Positions 57,270-64,000 of a stretch of 64,000 nt of DNA are shown here, in pieces. A program made the translations under genes and the position numbers. Within the stretch, counting starts at the first letter, position 1. Every line of letters starts with the position of its first letter. Under the pieces are notes generated by a model. The model saw only the letters and a program-made list of their open reading frames with translations. It was not told where the DNA came from and made no database searches. Origin of the DNA: Pseudomonas huaxiensis (GTDB lineage Bacteria > Pseudomonadota > Gammaproteobacteria > Pseudomonadales > Pseudomonadaceae); assembly GCF_003231275.1 (NCBI RefSeq), contig NZ_QKVL01000001.1, positions 186,001 to 250,000 of the forward strand, written 5' to 3'.

Positions 57270-59075
57270 TCAACGGCTTTCATCCTGACGAATCAGCGCC
57301 AGCACCGTCCACCCCGGCCCGGGCTTGAGCGGGCTGTCCGGGCCGAATACATGCACCCAGCCATTGGCGTCCCGGGCGAACAGCAAGGTGGCCCGCTCAC
57401 CATGCAATGCCCGATAGGCGTCCCAGTCGAAGGCTTCGGTCAGGTGCGTGCTGTACAATTCGGCGCCGTGGTGCAGTTGGTTGGCCAGTTGCACGTACGT
57501 CAGTGACGGATTTCCCAGCACATGCCCGCGGTGTTCGTCACTGGCCCGATGCTTGTCGCTGCGACTGACCTCCAGACCGCTGGCCAGCGAAAACAGCCGG
57601 GTATGGCCGAAGTCGTGACGAAAGCGCATGCAGGCCAGGGCATTCAACTCTCCTGCGGGAGAAAGCCCGAGCAGGTGGCCCAGACCGACCAGATCCAGGT
57701 GCGCATCCGCATGCTGCGAGGCCGGATTGCCAAAGTAGGTCGCCAGCCCTTCCATGCGTGCCGCGCGGATGTTTTCCCAACTGGAGTCGGTCAGCAGCAC
57801 TCGGCAATCCATCTGTTGCAAGGCCTTGCCAATCGCCCGTGCGGGCGGGTTGGCGCCGACGATAAGAAAGCCGCTGGGCGCGGGCTCCGCGACTTTCAGC
57901 AGGCGGGCCAGCGGCCGCGCTGTTGCGCTCTGCAAGACCACCGTGCCGATGATCACGGCGAAGGTCAGCGGCACCAGCAGCAAGGCGCCCTCGTGGCCGG
58001 CTTCGTCGAGGCGAATGGCAAAGATCGCCGAGACCGCTGCCGCAACAATCCCCCGCGGTGCGATCCAGGCCAGCAGCGCTCGCTCGCGCCAGTTCAGCGG
58101 CGAGCGCCAGGTTGAGAGGGCGACGTTCAGTGGCCGTGCGATCAACTGGATCACCAGCAGCAGCCCCAGCACCGACGGGCCGAGGCCGAGGAGGGCGGTC
58201 AGGTCCAGGCGCGCGGCGAGCAGAATGAACAGCCCGGAGATCAGCAGCACGCTGAGGTTTTCCTTGAAGTGCAGGATCTGCCGGACGTCGACGCCTTTCA
58301 TGTTCGCCAGCCACATGCCCATCAGGGTGACCGCCAGCAGCCCCGATTCGTGCATCACCTGGTTGGCGGCGATGAAGATCCCCAGCACCGCCGCCAGCGA
58401 CGCCAGGTTATGCAGGTACTCCGGTAACCATTGCTCACGCATCACCTGGCCCAGCAACCAGCCGCCGGCGGCACCGAACGCGCTGCCGCAGCAAATCACC
58501 CCGGCGAAGGTTTTCAGGCTTTGGCTCAGGCCTTCATCCGCAGCACTGGCGATGATGAAGCTGTAGACCACCACGGCCAGCAGCGCGCCGATCGGGTCGA
58601 TGACGATGCCTTCCCAGCGCAGGATGTTGGCGATCGTCGCCTTGGGTCGTACCACCCGCAGCATCGGCACGATCACCGTGGGGCCGGTGACCAGCGTCAG
58701 GGTGCCGAACAGTACCGCCAGCGGCCAGTCGAAACCCAGCAGCCAGTGCGTTGCGACGGCAATCACCACCCAGGTGACCAGCGCGCCGAGGGTCACCATG
58801 CGCTGCACCACGCTGCCGATGTCGCGCCATTGCGACAGATGCAGGGTCAGGCTGCCTTCGAACAGGATCAGTGCCACCGCCAGCGACACCAGCGGCATCA
58901 GCAGCGGGCCGAACATTTCCTGCGGGTCAAGCCAGCCCAGTACGGGGCCTGCGAGTATGCCGCTGAGCAGCAGAAACAGGATGGCCGGAAGCTTCAGGCG
59001 CCAGGCCAGCCACTGACAGCCCAGTGCTGCCGCACCAATGCCGCCAAACGCGAGCAGAATCTGTTGTTCGTTCAT
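57270..59075 (-). CDS. CPA1-family Na+/H+ antiporter with cytosolic nucleotide-binding domain
   Basis: A 601-residue protein. An N-terminal Na+/H+ exchanger domain of 12-13 membrane segments (residues ~1-400) includes LSGILAGPVLGWLDPQEMFG, LFEGSLTLHLSQWRDI and LLAWIAPRGIVAAAVSAIFA. A TrkA-N/RCK-like Rossmann domain follows (SGFLIVGANPPARAIGKALQ, MEGLATYFGNPASQHA), then ~150 C-terminal residues. The cytosolic domain probably gates transport. Single gene on the minus strand, divergent from xerD. Confidence 0.88.
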   Translation of the reverse strand: MNEQQILLAFGGIGAAALGCQWLAWRLKLPAILFLLLSGILAGPVLGWLDPQEMFGPLLMPLVSLAVALILFEGSLTLHLSQWRDIGSVVQRMVTLGALVTWVVIAVATHWLLGFDWPLAVLFGTLTLVTGPTVIVPMLRVVRPKATIANILRWEGIVIDPIGALLAVVVYSFIIASAADEGLSQSLKTFAGVICCGSAFGAAGGWLLGQVMREQWLPEYLHNLASLAAVLGIFIAANQVMHESGLLAVTLMGMWLANMKGVDVRQILHFKENLSVLLISGLFILLAARLDLTALLGLGPSVLGLLLVIQLIARPLNVALSTWRSPLNWRERALLAWIAPRGIVAAAVSAIFAIRLDEAGHEGALLLVPLTFAVIIGTVVLQSATARPLARLLKVAEPAPSGFLIVGANPPARAIGKALQQMDCRVLLTDSSWENIRAARMEGLATYFGNPASQHADAHLDLVGLGHLLGLSPAGELNALACMRFRHDFGHTRLFSLASGLEVSRSDKHRASDEHRGHVLGNPSLTYVQLANQLHHGAELYSTHLTEAFDWDAYRALHGERATLLFARDANGWVHVFGPDSPLKPGPGWTVLALIRQDESR

Positions 59076-59152
59076 TCGGACTCCCTATCCCGGCATGGTT
59101 ATGGAAGACTAGCGGCACTTCGGCGTTTTCATCGCCCCGTCTCCGAGTTTTC

Positions 59153-60049
59153 ATGCCTGCTATCGACCACCCCCTGATTGACCAGTTTCTTGATGCCCTG
59201 TGGCTGGAAAAAGGCCTGTCGGACAACACCCGAGCGTCCTATCGCAGCGACCTGGCGCTGTTCAACGGTTGGTTGCAGGAAAAGGGCATCGAATTGCCCA
59301 ATGCCGGCCGCGAACTGATCCTCGATCACCTCGGCTGGCGCCTGGATCACGGCTACAAGCCGCGTTCCACGGCGCGTTTTCTTTCCGGGCTGCGCGGTTT
59401 CTACCGCTACCTGCTGCGAGAAAAACTGATTGCCGTGGACCCGACGCTGCAGATCGACATGCCGCAGCTCGGCCGGCCATTGCCCAAGTCGCTCTCCGAG
59501 GCTGACGTGGAAGCCCTGTTGTTGGCGCCGGACCTGAGCGAAGACATCGGCCAGCGTGACCGCGCCATGCTCGAAGTGCTGTACGCCTGCGGTTTGCGGG
59601 TTACCGAACTGGTCAGCCTGACCCTCGACCAGATCAACCTGCGTCAGGGCGTATTGCGGGTCATGGGCAAGGGCAGCAAGGAACGGCTGGTGCCGATGGG
59701 CGAGGAGGCGGTGGTCTGGCTGGAGCGCTACCTGCGTGACGGTCGCAATGGCCTGCTCAACGGCCGTCCCAGCGACGTGGTGTTTCCCAGTCAGCGTGGT
59801 GAGCAGATGACCCGCCAGACATTCTGGCACCGTATCAAGCACCACGCCCAGGTCGCCGGGATCGGCAAGGCGCTGTCGCCTCACACCCTGCGCCACGCCT
59901 TCGCCACTCATCTGCTCAACCATGGCGCTGACTTGCGTGTGGTGCAGATGTTGCTGGGCCACAGCGACCTGTCGACGACCCAGATCTATACTCATGTGGC
60001 CAGAGCGAGGCTGCAGGAGTTGCATGCTCGGCACCATCCCAGGGGTTAG
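59153..60049 (+). CDS. xerD: Tyrosine recombinase XerD
   Basis: A 298-residue recombinase, the usual XerD length, resolving chromosome dimers at dif with XerC and FtsK. The SAM-like N-terminal domain (LIDQFLDALWLEKGLSDNTR) precedes the catalytic residues: R in YACGLRVTELVSL, K in VMGKGSKERLVPM, H-x-x-R in LSPHTLRHAFATHLLNHGA, H in LLGHSDLSTTQIYTH, and the nucleophile tyrosine in the same segment. xerD-dsbC-hom-thrC order is conserved in Pseudomonas. Confidence 0.96.
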   Translation: MPAIDHPLIDQFLDALWLEKGLSDNTRASYRSDLALFNGWLQEKGIELPNAGRELILDHLGWRLDHGYKPRSTARFLSGLRGFYRYLLREKLIAVDPTLQIDMPQLGRPLPKSLSEADVEALLLAPDLSEDIGQRDRAMLEVLYACGLRVTELVSLTLDQINLRQGVLRVMGKGSKERLVPMGEEAVVWLERYLRDGRNGLLNGRPSDVVFPSQRGEQMTRQTFWHRIKHHAQVAGIGKALSPHTLRHAFATHLLNHGADLRVVQMLLGHSDLSTTQIYTHVARARLQELHARHHPRG

Positions 60050-60225
60050 AGAACGAATCGGCCGTGGCCGGTACGTTTGTCTGCGCATTCGAGCGGTCAA
60101 GGTGCCCGTCGCAGGGCGATGAATATGGTAGTCTTCCGGGGTTTACGTCTTGGGCCGGCCAATCCCCCGTGTTTTCCATCCGGGCGTCCCCATCCCGGCC
60201 CCTTGTACGCTTTCAGGAGCTCCAA

Positions 60226-60951
60226 ATGCGCATGATCAAGATTGTTGCCGCCGCCGCGCTGGCGCTGGCCAGTTCGTTCGTCCTGGCTGACGAGCAGGCG
60301 ATCCGCAAAACCCTGCAGTCGCTGGAGTCGGAAGTTCCGGTCGACAGCATCGCCGCCAGTCCGCTCAATGGCCTGTACGAAGTCAAGCTCAAGGGTGGAC
60401 GTGTGCTGTACGCCAGCGCCGACGGCCAGTTCCTGGTCCAGGGCTACCTGTTTCAGGTGCAGGACGGCAAGCCGGTCAACCTGACTGAAAAGACCGAACG
60501 CCAGGCCATCGCCAAGACGATCAATGCCATTCCAGCCGCGGAAATGGTGGTTTATCCTGCCAAAGGCCCGGCCAAGTCGCACATTACGGTGTTCACCGAC
60601 ACCACTTGCCCGTACTGCCACAAACTGCACGCCGAAGTGCCTGAGCTGAACAAGCTTGGTATCGAAGTGCGCTACGTCGCCTTCCCGCGCCAGGGCCTCG
60701 GCTCGCCGGGTGACGAGCAGTTGCAGGCGGTCTGGTGCTCGAAGGACCGCCAGGGCGCGCTGGACAAGATGATCGACGGCAAGGAAATCAAGTCCGCCAA
60801 GTGCGAGAACCCGGTCAGCAAGCAGTTCACCATGGGCCAGTCCATCGGTGTCAACGGCACGCCAGCGATCGTGCTGGAAGATGGCCAGGTGATCCCGGGC
60901 TACCAGCCGGCCCCGCAAGTGGCCAAGCTGGCCCTGGCCGTCGCCAAGTAA
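60226..60951 (+). CDS. dsbC: Periplasmic disulfide isomerase DsbC
   Basis: A 241-residue thiol:disulfide interchange protein with a signal peptide (MRMIKIVAAAALALASSFVLA), an N-terminal dimerisation domain and a thioredoxin fold with the active site FTDTTCPYCHKLH. A second cysteine pair (AVWCSKD, AKCENP) is typical of DsbC. The cis-proline is in VNGTPAIVL. AGGAG precedes ATG 60226. A terminator follows. Confidence 0.95.
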   Translation: MRMIKIVAAAALALASSFVLADEQAIRKTLQSLESEVPVDSIAASPLNGLYEVKLKGGRVLYASADGQFLVQGYLFQVQDGKPVNLTEKTERQAIAKTINAIPAAEMVVYPAKGPAKSHITVFTDTTCPYCHKLHAEVPELNKLGIEVRYVAFPRQGLGSPGDEQLQAVWCSKDRQGALDKMIDGKEIKSAKCENPVSKQFTMGQSIGVNGTPAIVLEDGQVIPGYQPAPQVAKLALAVAK

Positions 60952-60962
60952 TTCAATCAGTG

Positions 60963-60991
60963 AGCCGCCACCATGGGGAGGCGGCTTTTTT
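60963..60991 (+). terminator. Rho-independent terminator after dsbC
   Basis: AGCCGCC at 60963-60969 pairs with GGCGGCT at 60980-60986, followed by a run of T. Confidence 0.85.
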
Positions 60992-61033
60992 CACGATCGG
61001 TTCCACACCGGTCGTTCAATGGGGAGTTTCACA

Positions 61034-62338
61034 GTGAAACCGGTCAAAGTAGGCATCTGTGGGTTAGGGACCGTCGGTGGCGGAACCTTCAACGTACTTC
61101 AGCGAAACGCCGAGGAGATTGCCCGCCGCGCCGGGCGTGGAATTGAAGTGGCACAGATTGCCATGCGTTCGCCCAACCCGAACTGCCAGATTACCGGTAC
61201 CCCCATTACCGCTGATGTGTTCGACGTCGCGAGCAACCCCGAGATCGATATCGTCATTGAACTGATCGGTGGCTATACCGTGGCCCGCGAGCTGGTGCTC
61301 AAGGCCATCGACAACGGCAAGCACGTGGTCACCGCCAACAAGGCGCTGATCGCCGTGCACGGCAACGAGATCTTCGCCCGCGCCCGCGAAAAAGGCGTGA
61401 TCGTCGCATTCGAAGCCGCTGTGGCTGGCGGCATCCCGGTGATCAAGGCGATCCGTGAAGGCCTCTCGGCCAACCGCATCAACTGGGTTGCCGGCATCAT
61501 CAATGGCACCGGCAACTTCATCCTCACCGAAATGCGCGAGAAGGGTCGCACCTTCCCGGACGTGCTGGCCGAAGCCCAGGCGCTGGGCTATGCCGAAGCG
61601 GACCCGACGTTCGATGTCGAAGGCATCGATGCCGCGCACAAGCTGACCATTCTCGCTTCCATCGCCTTCGGCATTCCGTTGCAGTTCGACAAGGCCTACA
61701 CCGAAGGCATCACTCAGCTCACCACTGCTGACGTGAACTACGCCGAGGCCCTGGGCTACCGCATCAAGCACCTGGGCGTGGCGCGCAGCACCGCTGCCGG
61801 TATCGAACTGCGCGTGCACCCGACGCTGATCCCGGCTGACCGCCTGATCGCCAACGTCAATGGCGTGATGAACGCCGTGATGGTCAATGGCGACGCCGCG
61901 GGTTCGACCCTGTTCTACGGCGCCGGCGCTGGCATGGAGCCCACCGCTTCCTCGGTCGTCGCCGACCTGGTGGACGTGGTTCGCGCCATGACCGCCGACC
62001 CGGAAAACCGCGTTCCGCACCTGGCCTTCCAGCCGGATTCGCTGTCGGCCCATCCGATCCTGCCGATCGAGGCCTGCGAAAGCGCCTACTACCTGCGTAT
62101 CCAGGCCAAGGACCATCCGGGCGTACTGGCCCAGGTGGCAAGCATCCTTTCCGAGCGCGGGATCAACATCGAGTCGATCATGCAGAAGGAAGTCGAGGAA
62201 CAGGACGGTCTGGTACCGATGATCCTGCTGGTCCACAAGGTCCAGGAGAAGCGTATGAACGATGCCATCGCGGCGCTGGAAGCCCTCCAGGACGTTATCG
62301 GCAAGGTCGTGCGGATTCGTGTCGAACAGCTCAACTAA
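61034..62338 (+). CDS. hom: Homoserine dehydrogenase
   Basis: A 434-residue enzyme reducing aspartate semialdehyde to homoserine. It has the NAD(P) fold VGICGLGTVGGGTFNVL, catalytic region FEAAVAGGIPVIKAIREGLS and YAEADPTFDVEGIDAAHKL, and a C-terminal ACT regulatory domain (AKDHPGVLAQVASILSERGI) for feedback by threonine. The GTG at 61034 gives the usual start MKPVKVGICGLG. thrC follows. Confidence 0.96.
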   Translation: MKPVKVGICGLGTVGGGTFNVLQRNAEEIARRAGRGIEVAQIAMRSPNPNCQITGTPITADVFDVASNPEIDIVIELIGGYTVARELVLKAIDNGKHVVTANKALIAVHGNEIFARAREKGVIVAFEAAVAGGIPVIKAIREGLSANRINWVAGIINGTGNFILTEMREKGRTFPDVLAEAQALGYAEADPTFDVEGIDAAHKLTILASIAFGIPLQFDKAYTEGITQLTTADVNYAEALGYRIKHLGVARSTAAGIELRVHPTLIPADRLIANVNGVMNAVMVNGDAAGSTLFYGAGAGMEPTASSVVADLVDVVRAMTADPENRVPHLAFQPDSLSAHPILPIEACESAYYLRIQAKDHPGVLAQVASILSERGINIESIMQKEVEEQDGLVPMILLVHKVQEKRMNDAIAALEALQDVIGKVVRIRVEQLN

Positions 62339-62343
62339 CGACT

Positions 62344-62414
62344 AGCTGCAAGTTACAAGCTGCAAGAAGGTGCACCGCCGCTCTCTTGCAGCTTCAAGCT
62401 TGAAGCTTGCAGCT
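62344..62414. repeat. Imperfect inverted repeat between hom and thrC (AGCTTGCAG family)
   Basis: The arm at 62344-62366 (AGCTGCAAGTTACAAGCTGC...) is inverted at 62385-62414, itself built of AAGCTTGAAGCTTGCAGCT units. The same family recurs at 63896-63986. It is a Pseudomonas-type intergenic repeat and lies inside an operon. Confidence 0.7.
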
Positions 62415-62433
62415 CAAAGAAAGGTTTGCCCTC

Positions 62434-63843
62434 ATGCGCTATATCAGTACCCGTGGCCAGGCTCCTGCCCTGAATTTCGAAGACGTGCTGCTGGCCGGTC
62501 TTGCCAGCGATGGCGGTCTTTATGTGCCGGAAAACCTGCCGCGCTTCACCCAGGAAGAGATCGCTTCCTGGGCCGGCCTGCCGTACCACGAGCTGGCGTT
62601 CCGGGTGATGCGCCCGTTCGTCACCGGCAGCATCGCCGACGCCGATTTCAAGAAGATTCTCGAAGAAACCTACGGTGAGTTCGCTCACGCTGCGGTCGCA
62701 CCGCTGCGTCAACTGAACAGCAACGAATGGGTGCTGGAGCTGTTCCACGGCCCGACCCTGGCGTTCAAGGACTTCGCCCTGCAACTGCTCGGTCGTCTGC
62801 TGGACCACGTGCTGGTCAAGCGCGGCGAGCGCGTCGTGATCATCGGCGCCACCAGTGGTGACACCGGTTCCGCGGCCATCGAAGGCTGCCGCCGTTGCGA
62901 CAACGTCGATATCTTCATCCTGCATCCGCACCAGCGCGTGTCGGAAGTGCAGCGTCGCCAGATGACCACCATCTTCGGCGAGAACATCCACAACATCGCC
63001 ATCGAAGGCAACTTCGATGACTGCCAGGAAATGGTCAAGGCCAGCTTCGCCGACCAGGACTTCCTCAAGGGCACTCGCCTGGTAGCGGTCAACTCGATCA
63101 ACTGGGCGCGGATCATGGCCCAGATCGTCTACTACTTCCACGCGGCCCTGCAGTTGGGCGGCCCGGCGCGTTCCGTGGCGTTCTCGGTGCCGACCGGCAA
63201 CTTCGGCGACATCTTCGCCGGCTACCTGGCGCGCAACATGGGCCTGCCGATCAGCCAACTGATCGTCGCCACCAACCGCAACGACATCCTGCACCGCTTC
63301 ATGAGCGGCAACCAGTACGTCAAGGAAACCCTGCACGCGACCCTGTCGCCGTCGATGGACATCATGGTGTCGTCGAACTTCGAGCGCCTGCTGTTCGACC
63401 TGCACGGTCGCAACGGCGCGGCAATCGCCGAGCTGATGGCCAACTTCAAGCAGGGTGGCGGCTTCAGCGTCGAAGAAGACCGCTGGACCGAAGCCCGCAA
63501 GCTGTTCGATTCCCTGGCCGTCGATGACGCGCAGACCTGCGAAACCATCGCCGAAGTCTTCGCCCAGACGGGCGAGATCCTCGATCCGCACACCGCGATC
63601 GGCGTCAAGGCCGGCCGCGAGTGCCGTCGCAGCCTGGACACGCCGATGGTGGTGCTGGGCACCGCGCACCCGGTCAAATTCCCGGAAGCGGTGGAAAAGG
63701 CCGGTATTGGCAAGGAACTGTCACTGCCAGCCCACCTGACCGACCTGTTCTCCCGTGAAGAGCGTTGCACGGTCCTGGCCAACGACCTGAGCCAGGTTCA
63801 GGCTTTCGTCAGCAAGCACGGTAACCGCGGTAAACCGCTCTGA
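62434..63843 (+). CDS. thrC: Threonine synthase
   Basis: A 469-residue PLP enzyme converting O-phosphohomoserine to threonine. It begins MRYISTRGQAPALNFEDVLL; the PLP lysine is in FHGPTLAFKDFALQLLGRLL, and phosphate-binding residues are in IGATSGDTGSAAIEGC. The late motif FSVPTGNFGDIFAGYLARNM is typical. AAAGG precedes ATG 62434. It acts after hom in the threonine pathway. Confidence 0.96.
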   Translation: MRYISTRGQAPALNFEDVLLAGLASDGGLYVPENLPRFTQEEIASWAGLPYHELAFRVMRPFVTGSIADADFKKILEETYGEFAHAAVAPLRQLNSNEWVLELFHGPTLAFKDFALQLLGRLLDHVLVKRGERVVIIGATSGDTGSAAIEGCRRCDNVDIFILHPHQRVSEVQRRQMTTIFGENIHNIAIEGNFDDCQEMVKASFADQDFLKGTRLVAVNSINWARIMAQIVYYFHAALQLGGPARSVAFSVPTGNFGDIFAGYLARNMGLPISQLIVATNRNDILHRFMSGNQYVKETLHATLSPSMDIMVSSNFERLLFDLHGRNGAAIAELMANFKQGGGFSVEEDRWTEARKLFDSLAVDDAQTCETIAEVFAQTGEILDPHTAIGVKAGRECRRSLDTPMVVLGTAHPVKFPEAVEKAGIGKELSLPAHLTDLFSREERCTVLANDLSQVQAFVSKHGNRGKPL

Positions 63844-63860
63844 TCGATTGCCCGGAAAAG

Positions 63861-63892
63861 AAAAAGCCCGTCAAGTGACGGGCTTTTTCTTT
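63861..63892 (+). terminator. Rho-independent terminator after thrC
   Basis: AAAAAGCCCGTC at 63861-63872 pairs with GACGGGCTTTTT at 63877-63888, followed by CTTTT. Confidence 0.9.
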
Positions 63893-63895
63893 TCT

Positions 63896-63986
63896 AGCTG
63901 AAAGCTACAAGTCGCAAGCTACAAGAAAGAGCGGCCATCGCGCAGGTCGGTTTGTTCTTGCAGCTTGCCACTTGAAGCTTGCAACT
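63896..63986. repeat. Imperfect inverted repeat after thrC (same family as hom-thrC)
   Basis: The arms 63896-63925 (AGCTGAAAGCTACAAGTCGC...) and 63957-63986 (CTTGCAGCTTGCCACTTGAA...) are imperfect reverse complements flanking a 31-base spacer. They share words with the repeat at 62344-62414, so two copies bracket thrC. Confidence 0.7.
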
Positions 63987-64000
63987 GCGTTTCAGACCGG

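Overview
The window is a high-GC gammaproteobacterial chromosome segment, almost certainly from a Pseudomonas of the fluorescens group. The gene orders that point there are guaB-guaA, ffh / rpsP-rimM-trmD-rplS, xerD-dsbC-hom-thrC, tadA / mltF / purL and a pfeR-pfeS-pfeA-pfeE enterobactin block, together with Pseudomonas-type REP palindromes (core GCGAGCAAGCTCGC). No rRNA, tRNA, CRISPR array or intact insertion sequence was recognised.

Layout. 1-4.6 kb: tail of an unidentified gene, an RND/MMPL exporter fused to a LolA-like domain, and a putative outer-membrane barrel. 4.6-7.0 kb (minus): an orphan type VI secretion cargo module with a PAAR protein, a DUF6402-like putative effector and two tandem putative immunity genes. 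7.2-10.4 kb: transglutaminase-like protein, LysR regulator divergent from a TauE/SafE permease, and a zinc-ribbon-like protein. 10.4-13.6 kb: guaB-guaA (GMP synthesis). 13.7-18.1 kb: an accessory island with two tandem paralogous lipoprotein genes facing away from a three-gene operon (small T6SS-associated-type protein; 635-aa protein with a BMT5/DUF2431-like Rossmann methyltransferase core; beta-propeller protein). 18.2-24.4 kb: amidohydrolase, then a minus-strand redox group (GST, PNPOx-FNR-ferredoxin fusion, DUF1348, LysR). 24.6-29.9 kb: pfeRSAE, sensing and uptake of ferric enterobactin and its hydrolysis. 30.3-38.1 kb: multicopper oxidase-tadA, mltF, purL, NIF3-like protein. 38.2-44.5 kb (minus): a TpsB/TpsA two-partner secretion pair. 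44.7-49.2 kb: L,D-transpeptidase, two Nudix hydrolases, gamma-carbonic anhydrase, DUF1289, VUT transporter, purT. 49.2-52.9 kb: MFS symporter, CNNM/CorC-type protein, CcsA-like protein. 53.1-63.9 kb: conserved housekeeping (ffh, rpsP-rimM-trmD-rplS, thioesterase, CPA1 antiporter, xerD, dsbC, hom, thrC).

The most promising undescribed material is the 14.8-18.0 kb operon, where a eukaryote-type 25S rRNA methyltransferase fold sits behind an Ig-like N-terminus and beside a beta-propeller, with leucine codon use unlike its neighbours. Second is the PAAR/DUF6402 module, whose putative immunity gene has duplicated in tandem, the second copy having lost its own start and gained a GTGA coupling to the first. 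All calls come from reading the sequence and recalling family motifs; no database search was run.
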